Below the pieces are notes generated by a model. The model was not told the DNA's origin and searched no databases. It was given only the letters and a program-made list of their open reading frames with translations. From Oreocharis arfaki (lineage: Eukaryota; Chordata; Aves; Passeriformes; Paramythiidae), in contig VZRR01008077.1 of NCBI GenBank assembly GCA_013398015.1, positions 2,273,940-2,337,939 on the forward strand: a stretch of DNA of 64,000 nt. The letters run 5' to 3'. A program made the translations under genes and the position numbers. Below are positions 24,988 to 37,831 of this stretch, piece by piece. Numbering within the stretch: position 1 is the stretch's first letter; each line of letters begins with the position of its first letter.

Positions 24988-27900
24988 GTCTACAACAAGT
25001 GCGTCACTCAAAGATGAGTTTTCATGGTAGACCTCTGACCTTGCTATCATGCTTGGTTCAGCTCACTGTGCAAAAAGTGGCCTGTGCTGTCTTTGGAGAA
25101 GGCCTGGATTTACAGTATTTTAACTCCAGCCACTGAATAACACTGAGCATAAAATTCCTATAAACCAAGAGGTTGCAATAATAACCAGGGTGTCTTATAC
25201 AACTGCGATTTTTCTGCCTCGATTTCACGGGTTTGTCTGGTGGGTTGTTTTGCGGGGGGGTTGTTTGATTTTCTTTCCCTATACAAATACATGGATGCAG
25301 GTATCCATGAGCCCTTTGAATTCCTCAAGCTCTGGAGCAAGGCCAGGTCCTTAAACATTTGAATGACCTCCAGTGGAGGTGATTAAATTTTCTGAAGGAA
25401 AATGTATCTTGTTGTGCCAAGTAAAGAGACAATATGAATGGAAAGTTGACACCAAGTTCTAGGCTCCTCGGTTGCCATGATACCTGACTGATAATACTGT
25501 CATTTTCCCACTTTAAATCTCGGGTTTGTTGCTCACCTTCATCAGCACTGGTATCATTTTCGTTTTCTTCATTTCACTTAGGAAACCGCTTCAGCATTTA
25601 TCACATCTTTCACTGCACATGGTCGTAGACCTTGAAAATCCTGCTGTACCCAGAGGATCTAAATGTGTTTTGGGCAATGCAGAGCAATTCAGCCTGAAAG
25701 GCAGGTAAAAATTATAGGCACCAGGAATATACTGAACACTAGCATTTAGCATGTGTATGGGCATGCTCCTTCAACCAAAGAATGATCACTGATTACCATA
25801 ATCTTATTTCCTACCCTGCGACAACCAGGGGTACAGCACCCTCTGTTTCAAAGAGCTAAACCATGGGAACTGTTTTGTGGCACGTGAAAAGTCTAAATCA
25901 GTGTTGTGAGGGAAACCTAAATTTTTAGGGGTTTGTCCGTAGTTACATATTTAAAAATTAAACATTTCAAAGAAAATTAAATTTTATTGAGAAACTGAGG
26001 CTGCTAGTATACCATTTCTAAAGTCTTAATATAGAAATTCATGATGTTCAAGTGAAATGTTTTCATAAAGACCATTATCAAATGACAACAAGGCAGAGAA
26101 GAAGGGAGGAAATGAGTGGGTTTTTCCAAATGTATATAATTCCCTAACATACTGAAGACAGAGAAGCAAGATGGATGTTTCACATCAAGAGCTGGAAGAG
26201 GGAAGATGCTTGTCACAAAGCAATGGGATGGTCAGGGGGACCCACAACAATTGAGTCACTGAGAAATTTAGAGCCTTCAAGACCATCTGTTTGGTCAAAA
26301 GAAAGAAACAGAGTCTGTGGCCTTTCGTGCAATGGGCATAGGTAATAATGGGATTATCTCGGGCAGCAGCCACCAGCACAAGCCTTGGACAGCAGAGAAA
26401 AAGTGGCAGTGGACAGAACTGCATGTAGACTCAAACCACATAAAATGTCTCCTCCTGGGAGCCCCTAGACTTGTCTCCAGTAGTCCCCAAAACTGTGATT
26501 AATGAGAATTAATGCTCATTTGGCTGCTGGATAGTAGGGAAGATGGAATAAAGTATTTCAGCTCACCTCTGAAGCCTTTTATGCACACAATTGCAGCTCC
26601 AAGTGCTTCTGCTCTGACAGCCTTGGCCCCTGCATCGCTCCTGCCCTACCCTCACTTCATGTCAGGCTGCACTGAAGCCCAAAGTCAGGAGGACAATAAG
26701 ACCTCTGGAGATCTGTAAGCGTGCCAGTCACAGCAGTTAACTTCCAGCACAGGATCAATGAGGAGCTCTCAGGAGCTCCTGCCAGACCTTCACCCCAGCA
26801 CCTGCTCCCCGCTCCGCGCAGGCAGGGCTGGCAGAGCTGAGCTGCTGCAAGATGAGATGGGACATGAGCTCCGTGTCTGGGCACCAGCAGAGTGGTCATG
26901 CTGAACAATGAGGGCTCCAACTGAGTCAGGGGAAAGATTCATCTCCTACACAGGTGGGAATGAAGGAATATGAGCCAGAGCCAAAAATACCCTGTACGAC
27001 TCCCCATTCCAGAGCTCTTCTGTATCAGATACACTAGCCTCCCTACTCATTTCCTCTTTCTCTTTTTTTCTTACCCAATTAGCACCTCATCAACCATCTC
27101 CCTACAGTGCCTGTAGTCTCAGTCATATTTAGCCCCTCATTACATGACACACAGCTTGGTAATCATCACTGCAGGGGGATTTGCAGATGTTCTGCAGAAA
27201 AAAACAGCTCCTCCAGTCATGACCCTGAGCTCTCCTGGAGATTGTCTCTTTGTTATAGTTTTGTACTGATGCAAACAGCCACAGGTAACATAATCCATTT
27301 TTGGTTGTATTTCCTTGGTGAAAGAAGCACAGTCACCTCTGCTGCAGGAGTAAGGAGCCTGTGACTGGGGCTGCTCGAGCATCTTTTCATGTTTCAGAAA
27401 TGATGTTCCCCACTTTTGCCTCATCTACTTATATTGGTGCTAAAGGCATAGGTTTATGGTCCTTCCCTTAGTTACTACCAGAGCACCTAAATACTGTCTT
27501 TCAGGAGCACAGAATTGAGCAGTTCTGCAGGTTGAAGACAGTGGTGATATGGACCATCGGAACAGGAGCCCAGAGAGGAAATAGGACAAGTCGTGGAGAA
27601 TTTCTATGGCTAAAGTGGGTCAAAAGTGTTCACCATTTTATTTAAAAAAACACCAAAATGCAGGTTGTAGTTCTCAAACCAAACACCCTGAAATCTGTGC
27701 CAGCTCTTTGCTTGGGGATCTGTTCATTTACCACCACACATGTATGGCAATCTGAAAATGAAGACTGCTTCATGGTCAGGAGATCAGCAGGGAGATGCCT
27801 CAGTTTGCCAGGAAAACCCAGGCCTGTACATATGCAGTGTTGACACTTGTGGGAATTAACAGCAGGTCAGCAAGCCTGCCTGAGTCCGAGTCTGACATTG

Positions 27901-30900
27901 GTCTCGGAACAGCCCATTTCTACCTGTGAGAAATCTAGTCAAGAGAAGCAAGAAATTCAAAACAATAGAGGGAGTAAACAGCAACACATCTGCAGCTGGC
28001 ATTTGTTTGGTTTCTTGGGATGTCTAAGTCGTAGATAACTAATAATAATATGGTGTAGTTAAAATAGCCAATGAATCTATTGTAGTGGTTGAGCAACCAA
28101 CGGACAACTAACACGAATGATAAACATACAAAAGTGTATATATATGACACTGGCTCTTGGAATAAACGCTTTTTGCCTGCACTTCACGTTAGAATTAGTG
28201 TGTGTCGCGCGTCCACCTCAACTGCAACAGACACTCACTACGAACTGTTTTCAGTGAGAGGTTCCCTGGAGAAAAATCAGGCATATAGCTGTTGCTCTGT
28301 GACACGTACACCTAAAGACAGTAAAACAGAGGATGACACAAAGATGGTTCTTTACTCACTTCCAGATTGAATCTGAAGACGTTGCCTCCTGCGTGCACAA
28401 CGAGAAACCACTGCACCTTCCCAGTCCAATTCTCCCCACCAAATTACTGGGCCTCCGGAGGTTTGTCTCATGCAAGCTTAGCCATGTCCAAAGGGGAATA
28501 CAAGACCTGCCTAATTCTACTGCTGCTGTCTGTGTATAGCAACTGTTTTCTGAGGCAATGAATCAAAGCGAAAAAAAGAAAACAAATTAAAAAAAAAAAA
28601 AAGAGAAAATAACAGATCTATTAGGAAGGGAGGGAAAAGAAGACAATAGTCAATGGATCATCATTGAATCAACAGAAAGATGGCAATATGTTACAGCCAC
28701 AGAGTTGTTACCTTACACAATTGATTCTTGGCATTCTTAGAATCACAGTAAATCAAAATATGATACTATAGCCACCTGAAAAAATATCATTAGGACCGAT
28801 ACTGATGTAAATACTTGTGAAATGGCCAATTTACACCAGCCAATTTGCTTTACAATGATCAGCATCATAGGGCTAAAGAAAATCCTTGAGAATGCAGAAC
28901 AGGGATTATCCAATAGCAAACATTTCTGTCCCTCTCTCACACACAGAGCAACTAACCTGAGAGTCAATTGCCATGACTCCAGCAACTCATGATTAATGTA
29001 TGTGGTATGAAATATTCAGGAGAATATGAGTTAATAATGCCAGTACAAACCAGGAGAGACAGCCCTGCATTCATCATTTGCTAATGTTCAGCCTTGAGCC
29101 AGACCAGAGTGGGAGACACAAGATAAATGACAAAGAGCCAGACAGGTTCATAGTTAAAAACATGATAACTTACCACAGTCTTCCACTGGTGCTGTGCTGG
29201 AAAGGAGGGAAGATGATTTATTGGCATTATCTTGGTTTATTTTTGTTTAAAAGCTTGGCAATGGAGAGTGAATTGATACTGAAAAAGTCTGTGCAGGGTC
29301 CTGGTATGAGACTTGACATATCCTTCTAAAATAGAGTTAGTAAATGTCTCTGTGCAGTCATTCAAGCAAAATGGAGAGCAAGGAGGAAAATGTTCTTCAT
29401 CTGAGCAGCTTTTACTGATTCTTTCACCACTATGGGGTACAAGCAGAGGGAAGAGAAAACCAGTGAAACAGGTTGGTGTGAGGGCACCCTAAAGTCAAAT
29501 CTTTCTTCAGTGTGCCAAGCTGGAGGTGCTGCATCATGACTTTTGTGATTCCTGTCAATTGTTGAGGTGAAATCTGTGTCTCCTCAGCATCCTGAGGGAG
29601 TTCATATTTGACAGCCTATTGATGGAAAATTAAAGGTCAGGGTAATGAGCTTGGCATCAGGCAGAACTACCCACAAGCAGAAAGTGTTACAGTTCATTTT
29701 TGCTTCCCTTGGGCTGAACTTCTGCTTTTTCTTTAAAATAGTCCATCTAAACTTTTGGACTCCAGACAACCTCAAAAAAAAAAAAAAAGCCACAGGTCAT
29801 ATGGAGCCTCTTGTAAAAGGGAGGTGAACAATAAACATTCATGAGTGAAAATGCTGAGAAATGGCTCAGTAACTTAGGCAGAGTATAAAGAGACAGCCTG
29901 AGGTAGAAAAATCTCCTTTGGCTCAGTGTTTTCTTCTTGGCAAGCCGTCTGCCAGTGCCTGCTATGAGGGCAAGAACAGGCTCGGAAGGCAAGTCAGAAT
30001 CAGGAGACAAATCAGTGGGAAAGAAGATGTAATACATTCTTTAAGACCCTGTATGTCTTGATATGGAGTAACACAAAAACCTATTTTCTGAAGTTGAAGC
30101 CTTTTGGGTATTTTATAGTTATTATCTTTTAGAAAAGAAAAAAAATCTGAGTTAAGCCTGCTCAATTTATCTTCTTCTGTCCAAATACAACAAAAGATTT
30201 ATGTAAATTCATTATTTTCTCTAGGAGTGTCATCTGGCTTTGCTTTTTATTAAATATTAATACATTCGTCTAGGGAAAAAATTAAATTCCTTCCTTGGCA
30301 AATCCTCCGGAAGTAGAAAGTTAAACTGGAGGAATTAGAGTCAGTATTGTCTTCTGGGGAATCTCATCAGAGCAGATCCTTTTCCTGGTCTAGCTTTCAT
30401 TACATAAAAGCTTTTCTATACTTTCCACAGCCACAGAAAGAAACAGAGGAAGCAATGCAGCGAGTCCAGGCACTGACCATGAAATGGAGCTTACAGCTAA
30501 ATCCTCTCTCTGCACCAAGAGGAGGGGAGGAAGGAGGTCAAGATGCAGTTTTGTAGTCACTTGCTCTGTCATTTCAATTTGAGTGATAACCTGGAAGTTC
30601 CTTCTTTGGAAAATGTGGAAATATCAGATTATTCCGTGTCTCACTTTCTCTCCCCCACACACATGCACCTCTTTCACAGCCAACGGGCCTTTTTCTGGAC
30701 CAACAATTAGTCCAGTGAGGTCTCCATGTGGATGATCTCCCTACTTTGTCTGTCACATATCACTACAACAGTGTCTGTATTGCCAAAATAATCTTCACAG
30801 TTCATGCCTGACCTTTCTCATTGTTCTGATGAGAGGGGCAAAAAAAAAATAAAAAGGCAATAAAAGACATATCTTCTTGTGCTTTTCTTGCACACTGGAT

Positions 30901-32204
30901 GCCTTCTTTTCTATTCTCAAATGCTTTCTGCATTAGAAATTCTGTATTGTTGTGATCCACAAAAAAAATCCATTTTCAGCACTTGTGATGTGGCTCTATT
31001 TCAGTTCCTCTTCCTTTTCAGCTCACACATTTTGTCCCCTTTCTTTTTGCCATTTTTTGCAACAAAAGGAATTCTCTGTGTTATATCAAAGAAAGATCTT
31101 CCTAGAGAACCATTCAATTGACTTACTTAAAGGCTCAGGTTGTGAGTGCTGCATGTAGAGGCCCTTCGAAATGTACCGACACTAATATTTTAAACGAGTT
31201 TCCTCTCCCCTTCTCTCCCACTGGTTCTGATCGGGGGATCTGGACAGTGTAAGGTCTTCGATATTTTCCCTCTTCTCTTTGTAAACTGTTAAGAGGGAAC
31301 AGGGCTCAGGTGTGGAAAACTGCAATAAGCATTGAACAAAAACAAGACACAAGCCTGAATTCAAATATGACCGATATCTGGAGAGGACTGGAACAAAATC
31401 CAACTGCAATGAGAATTTTCTCTTGCTTTGATTGCCAGGAAACACATGTGTTGGCCCTGTTCTCCAGCCAGGCACTAAAGTATCCATCTTTGTTCCATTT
31501 TGCTTCCCTAACACAATAAAATTACTCTCATGCTTGGTTCTCTGTTACTGGTGTAGAAATCAGATGGCACATGAGGAATAAAAGAAACACAGCTTCAGGC
31601 TAAACACAAATTGCAGTTTTTATAGGTAACTGGGACTGTACTGATTCCCTTCCACTGGCAGTGGAACATTCTCATCAGCAGCGTGAATATGCCCTGTCTG
31701 TTGAAGGTCTCATTTTTGTCAGTCGATTCCCTTGGTTGGTGGATGAATGTGCTCTCCTGACCTCTGGCTGACAAGCCAACAGCCCTGGCCTTTGCCTTTA
31801 CAGGAGACCCCGAGGCAGGCAAGGCAGTGCCCCTTCTCCTTCTCAGGTTACCACTGCACAGGGTCCCTTCTGGCTGTAGCCAGCAACAAGCAAAATAAGA
31901 TTTCCTCTTACTCTAAAGAGATAGTAGATGCTATATCCAGGAATGTGAGTGTGTGTGTCTGTGTTTTAATATCCAAAGAAATTAAAATAATGATGCAAAA
32001 CTAATATGAAAATTTGCTACAGAGCAATTTGATTGTTCTGGGAAAACACATCTCCCATTTTTAATCATGGTAATTAATTTCAAAGATTAAGAGGATTCAT
32101 AGATGAAAATAAAGCATTGATATTAGAAGAAGGATATGCACTTTACTGGGCATTTGGGTATTAATAGGATTTTTTTCGTATTAATTTTAAAAGCAGAGAT
32201 GATG
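24988..32204. other. Non-coding unique sequence
   Basis: No gene recognised. A-runs at about 28589-28602 and 29774-29788 and a short TG run at 31946-31957 are the only simple repeats of note. At 24600-24643 a fair acceptor precedes an open 42-bp segment, but the donor is poor. The largest frames (110 codons or fewer) show no family motif. Confidence 0.5.
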
Positions 32205-32300
32205 AAGATATAAAAATAATACCTAATATTTATATACTGTAGTGCTTTTCATCTTCAAAGCATTTTTCAAACATTACCTCTGTTGCAGAAGGTTTGAGGA
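32205..32300 (-). mobile_element. MIR-like amniote SINE/LINE-tail relic
   Basis: The plus strand reads aataatacctaatatttata, then gtagtgcttttcatcttcaa, then agcatttttcaaacattacc. This resembles a widespread ancient amniote repeat containing tttatatagcgcctttcatc... caaagcgctttacaaacatta. A second copy of the same motif lies at 53905-54000 in this window. The family name is uncertain, and I infer orientation from the link of this motif to antisense MIR bodies. It is heavily diverged. Confidence 0.45.
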
Positions 32301-34280
32301 GAAATGGATTTCACTTTATAAATTAAAATGTTTCAGTTGATTCCATATTAAACTGCAAACAAAAGACATCACTGCCATTCATGTCAAGTTACTGGTAAGT
32401 ATTAAACTGGAGACAGATGTACATCAAGGAAAGTTACTATTGAAAAAGAAAAATCTAGCTAATTGAAACTATAAAAATAAGTGTTTAAAGAAAAGAAGAT
32501 ATGTATTCACACATCTTCGTGGGTCAGACAAGGCGAAATTCATTCCTGTGCACAAAGGTTTGAGTGGAATGCAATTGGTGCATAGATCCTATCTGGCCTT
32601 TTGATTAATTTCACCCACAGTCTCCAAATAAATGGAGACTGCACACCACTGCACAGTTCATTGCAAAACTAACCCATCTCCCTCCTTGGCTCATCTCAGC
32701 CCCGCCATGAAAGTGCACAACGAAAACCATTCTTCCCAGTTAAATCAGGCACCACTTCAAGACCCGCCGAGCTGCTGCTCGGTATGTCCTAATTGCCACA
32801 ATTTGGTGACCTCCATTTAAGAATGTCCCAAATATTTCCATTCCTGCCTATGACAAGTCATAAAGGTCAGTGTCAAACTGCTTTTTGTGTTGTTCACAAA
32901 TCAGACTGCAGACATGTCCCCACCACACCTCGGCAGCACTGGGCCCACCTTCCCATTTTGCTATCCTGATGTAACACCACAGATTTCTGATACTCTGTGA
33001 ATACAACAATGGAGCCAAGAGGTTGTCCTCAAACTGCCCCTTTCATTTGTTTGTGAGTTCCTTGATACCAAAACTCCTAAACCCAGGAGAGGTTGTGCTG
33101 ACCAAGGTATCACTTCAGTCATCATCTTTGACCTCAAAGTATCTCTTTCTCTAAACCAGACTTAAGCTCATCCCAGACCTCCCCACTGGAGCAGCTCCTG
33201 TGGGTCACCCTTGAAAGCTCATGTTCAGGTTGAGAGCAACACTGTAGTACACTGAAACAATCTATGTGAACCGTCCAAACATAGATTGCATGCCAAACAT
33301 CCTGTGATGACTACACAGCTCTGGGGGGGCTCTGTCTGGGCAGTGCCCAGGCTCTGACCTCGCTCAGCCTCTGCGGTCCCTCGGAGCAGCACGGCTCACA
33401 GTGTCACACGCCGTGCAGCCTCGGGCTCCTGCAGCACCACCTGGTTCACAGCCACAAATCCAGGAGAACAGCTGTGAAAGCAGCATCTTGCAAGCTGTAG
33501 GAACACATAGCTTAAACAGCCAAGAGGAAAACAAAACGCACCCAAGCCCTTTAATTGCTTCAGTTTCTAAAGCACAAGGAAGAAAAGGGGAGACAGAAGC
33601 AGCACTGTGGTCTGCTTGCTTACAGATATGGATACGTTTATCTTATTGCCTGCACTAGTCACTGCTTTCTAAAATCTCTCCTTATTAAGAACTCAAGCAA
33701 ATTACCACTGAAGAGCTCTTATCTACACAGAATTATAAGAAGTGAGAAAAAGACTGATTCAAGCCTGATGGAGAAGAAGTGCCTTGCAGCTCTGCCTGAG
33801 TGCACGAGCGGAAGGCAGGTTCAAACAGGCTGGAATAATTATAATGAGTTGTTTGCTGTTCTGCTTGGCTTGAAGGTGTTTGTTGTCGTGCTTTTTTAAT
33901 TACTAAGTCCTTCTGTAGCACAATTTTCTTTCACTTGATCATTACAGCCACCTATGACATTTAGAAAGAAATAATTTGTGTAAGATAAGGTGACTACAGG
34001 AAGAGTTACTATGTAGTGAGTGGAATAATATGCCACAGAAAAAGAAAAATTCAAAAGGAGTTGCATCTATGACACATGAATATAACCTTTATTTGCAACA
34101 CTTAAAGCCGTCAAGCACCTGAAAGTTAACTACTGACACAATCCAGTAACTCTAATTTCATCATATTTGCCATATGCAGAGACAACAGACAACCCGAAAC
34201 AGGATTCCAACTACCTGCTGCTTTAAAAGGTAGTATAATAAATTGCTCTGAAAATGGTAATGTGCCGAACAAGCCAGAAG
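32301..34280. other. Non-coding unique sequence with a small CpG cluster
   Basis: No gene recognised. At 33358-33435 seven CpG dinucleotides fall within about 80 bp, in a G+C-rich patch surrounded by CpG-poor DNA. No splice pair or TATA box frames it convincingly. The 114-codon frame at 33555-33899 has no motif. Confidence 0.5.
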
Positions 34281-34333
34281 GGAGTATCTGAAGGGGGGGG
34301 TNNNNNNNCAGGAGTATCTTGAAGAAAGGGGGG
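34281..34333. other. Assembly gap (7 N) flanked by near-duplicate G-rich ends
   Basis: Seven Ns occupy 34302-34308. The left flank ends ggagtatctgaag followed by a G-run, and the right flank begins ggagtatcttgaagaaag followed by another G-run. The same sequence therefore appears on both sides, which suggests that two contig ends covering one locus were placed side by side around a hard-to-sequence poly-G tract. Frames crossing the gap are meaningless. Confidence 0.85.
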
Positions 34334-34549
34334 GGGGGCTGTTGAAAATGGAGATTTGGAACCATTTAAAAACATTTCACAATAAAACCTAAAAGCCACA
34401 CTCCTGCTATCTGAAAGTTTACTGACAAAAAAAAATTACTTGTCTTAACAGAAAAGTGACGGCATCTAAAAGGTATAGGAGTGTGCATCCACATAAATCA
34501 CACACACAGACCCACTCAGAGGTAGTGTGCGTACATGGGTCATAGAAAT
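34334..34549. other. Non-coding sequence right of the gap
   Basis: AT-rich sequence with a short CA-rich patch (34500-34508). No gene or transposon recognised. Confidence 0.5.
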
Positions 34550-34577
34550 AGTGCATATATATATATATATATGCACT
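34550..34577. repeat. Perfect 28-bp palindrome with (AT)n core
   Basis: An agtgc arm at 34550-34554 and its complement gcact at 34573-34577 flank a run of AT dinucleotides. The whole 28-bp stretch equals its own reverse complement. It is an (AT)n microsatellite whose flanks extend the symmetry and could extrude as a cruciform. Confidence 0.9.
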
Positions 34578-37237
34578 TCCTGGACCAGAAAAAAGGTGAT
34601 AATAATAAACATGTAGTTTAGATTTATTTAAGAAAACCGCTAAGAGAAGGAAAATAACAAACTGTACCAAGAGTTTATGATGTTTACTACTCTCTTCTAT
34701 GATGCAAAGGAGTTTTTGAGGGTTTTGGTCTAATATTTCTGAAAGGTCTTAAGCTTGTCATGGGTTGCTGACAAACATTTTCTGAGTATGTTTGGCTGGA
34801 GTCTCAGGGTGTTTGCTCTTCGTGGGTGCTGCTGACTTCAGTCTTTGCTACAGTTTCCTGAGACTGAGGAACCGGGATGAATGATGAGATTTTCCACCCC
34901 AGTTCTGTCTAGCCCAGCAAAAGGAACCCTAACCCGAGTGTTAACTCATTATTACAGGACAATTTGTCACAAATGGTCCTGGAAGAGCAGAGTTGTTTGA
35001 TGCACAGATTTTCTAATATTCAGGGCACCGAGTCAGGGACATCTCCCTAATCTAATATTAATGTTCCAGGACGTTAAACAACAGCTATTTAAAGTTCAGC
35101 CTTTCCAAATCAATAAGAACTAATCACTTATACTCAAGAGTTTTAACTCTGAATAAGAAATGTACCCTAGAATGTGACAGCAAGCACAGAGCATCGAGAT
35201 GCAGGAGCAGAGCCAGAGGTGATGATTCAGCCTTGGCCACAGCACAGTGCCCAAATTCTGATGGCCTGGAGAGGGGTCACGAGTACCCCAGGGTCAAGGC
35301 AAATCCCCTGTTCTGGGAAAGACACAGGGGAGCAATGCTTCCTTCTTCTGAGAGAAAGCTCAGGCCTGACTTGATTTTTGTTGACAAGGGCTGGATTCCT
35401 CTCTCTGCATGTTATCTGTCTAATATTTACATATCTCAGCCCAGCTGGTCCCAGAGGCACTGCAAGCACCAGAGGCCAATTCGTGCGAGCTGCAGAGCAG
35501 TCAAAGGTGATCATCCCCAGGGGTGAGACCTCCCTGCTTCCAGCCAGCCCCAGAGAGCATCCAAGATGCCTGTCAGGGAACAGGGACCTCACAACACTTC
35601 AGTTGCCTTTCTCCTGCACAGATCCTTCAGCATTTGCCATGGTGCGCTCTGCAGACCCTCTGCTCAGCCACCTGCCTCCCTGGAAAACATGAAAGCTTGA
35701 TATCCTCATCTCCTCTGAAATCTGGCTGAGACAAACTTAGGCAATCAGGACAGATCTGCTTTCGGAAACAAGACAAAAGTGGTGCAGGAACTAAATAAGA
35801 AGATAGTCTCCTTTAGAGAAGGACATTATTTTGTTGATGACATTTTTATTCTGGGACAACAGAAGGGGATAACCTAAATCTCACACTTCCAAAATGATGT
35901 TTGCTATACAGCCTGCAATGAGTCAGGATGGCATCTGCTATTACACTGAAGAGGCTACAAACAAGCCTTGCTTTCTTCTTATGTGTTCGTTGTATAAGGA
36001 GAACAGGGAGAGAAATTATGTTTTTATTAGACCCACTGATTGAGCTTAGAAGCACCAAACGTGCCTTGTGGGGGAGAAGGCCAAAACTTTCTCTGCTCCT
36101 CCAGTCATGTCAGACAGGTTACCAAAAGTTAAGGCCAGCCTTTGCAATCCTTGTCATGGTTATAGCAGCTCTAGAAGTCTGTTACAAATGCTGATATCAA
36201 TATACCCTCCAAACCAGACAGATAGATTAAAAGGCAGGAAAGTCACAAGACTGAAGTGGGCTTAAAACAAAAACCATACCCACATCTGTTACAAAATGTG
36301 AAAGATGAGTTCTGCATCCCAGCTAGAAAAAAATCTTTGGCAGCGCAGTGACTACATTATTTCACTTCTACAAACACAAAATAAATAAATAGGTGAAGCT
36401 GTATTCACAACTGCGTAACTCCAGAGCAAAGCTATGAGAATCTTCAACATTAAACACAAAGCCTGTTGAACTTTTAACCCCAGAAAACTCAGTCCCATAT
36501 TAGTCTAAAATTTTGGTAGAAAAATAATTTTGAAAGGATTGTATTTAAAGAAAAGGAAAATGTTTGGTTGGACCAAGTCACCCTAAAACTCTACATCTGA
36601 GTGATCAGAGTGAGCCCCATCACTTTTTCATCATTCAATACAGGTTATTTGTCCTCATTGGACTATAAACCCCATGAGGCACTGAGATGCAGTTTTGCAT
36701 ATCTTGAGCATGGACTTACAGCACAAAATATTATGGTGCCAGCACAGGCACAGGGACTCCCAATAACCAAGTCCCAAGGTGTCAATGCACTCAAACAAAT
36801 TCTTTTGGTCAGGGACAGTCAAAACCTCTTAGAATAAAACATGTTGAAACAATGGAACTTGACATTTATAGATCAATAGATGTTTGTTTTCCAAAAGTTT
36901 TGATCTTTTAATTTTTCATCCCAATTTGCGACTAAAACAAGTGTCTAAATATCAGAATTCCTCGAGGGAAATGCCATTTTTCAATCTTCTTCAACAATAA
37001 GACCAAACTTTTGTTCTTGATCCACAGAAAGCTGTAGATACGTAGATAGGATCAGAGTTCACTTCCTGTTGCTCAGCTAGAAATCTGATTACATATCCAG
37101 AAGACTTAACAGATTTCCAAGCAGTTTCCAGATTTGTTCTTTCCAATAAGGCTTGAACCCAGCCCAGGTTAAAACTAGGTCTCAGATGCAGGAGAAGCAG
37201 AACTTTCCACATTTCTTGGGTTTTTTCCCTCTTGCAG
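34578..37237. other. Non-coding unique sequence
   Basis: No gene recognised. Overlapping frames of up to 121 codons between 35170 and 35730 reflect a locally G+C-rich stretch with few stops. They carry no motif and occur on both strands, which argues against coding. No repeats were recognised. Confidence 0.5.
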
Positions 37238-37592
37238 ACCCAAATATCTCTGCAGAGGAGCTGCTGCAGGAAGAGGAGCTGTCTGCAGGCACAGCCCTGG
37301 TGCCAAGGTCCCCAGCACAATCTGGGTATTGCACTGCAACCAAATCCATCCTGCTTTTTCTGCCTCCAGCTGGACTAAGGGCTGGCTTCCTCAGCAAACT
37401 CCATGTGTTAGAGGAAAGCCTTCTACTTTAAAACTAGATTAGTTCTGCTATACTGAACATCCAAAATTTATGATATTTAACATGCTGAAATTTTATTGCC
37501 TTTAACCATCATATTATAAGCATGTGAAGTTTCAGCAAAATTCAGGGAAAACTGTTTATTCTAAGAAATGCTTGGGTTGGCAATCCAATAAA
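37238..37592 (+). CDS. Candidate terminal exon with polyA signal, unidentified
   Basis: A strong acceptor (ttttttccctcttgcag, AG at 37236-37237) opens a segment that stays in frame to a stop ending at 37431. An AATAAA signal follows at 37587-37592. The peptide starts DPNISAEELLQEEELSAGTA, is acidic at first and then hydrophobic, and matches no family I know. The frame enters with a split codon (G|AC), so an upstream exon ending one base into a codon is needed. Such a phase is left at 20668, but that is 16.5 kb away and no link is shown. It could equally be a non-coding RNA exon or chance. Confidence 0.15.
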
Positions 37593-37806
37593 CTCTCTAA
37601 TAAGTTGCAAATTTAAGCCATCACTGGACCACAACCAACAGTATAATTAGCTCAGTGTGTACCTCAGCTCTTTATCACTGCACAAAGACCCTGTGACAGG
37701 TGAGACCAGCCATCTGAGGGACAGGACTGCAAGGCTGGTCCTCAAGAAATGAACCTTCTGCGATGCAGTCCTCAATTGTTTTCATTTTCCATTTCTGCCC
37801 TGCATT
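37593..37806. other. Non-coding unique sequence
   Basis: A short stretch between the possible terminal exon and the ATT microsatellite. Nothing recognised. Confidence 0.5.
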
Positions 37807-37831
37807 ATCATTATTATTATTATTATTATTG
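37807..37831. repeat. (ATT)n microsatellite
   Basis: About eight tandem ATT/TTA trinucleotides, the first unit carrying one C. It is a simple repeat, probably polymorphic. Confidence 0.9.

Noticed and set aside
29774..29788. A-run as the tail of a processed pseudogene or SINE
   Set aside because: No coding homology or SINE body is recognisable upstream, and no flanking target-site duplication was seen.
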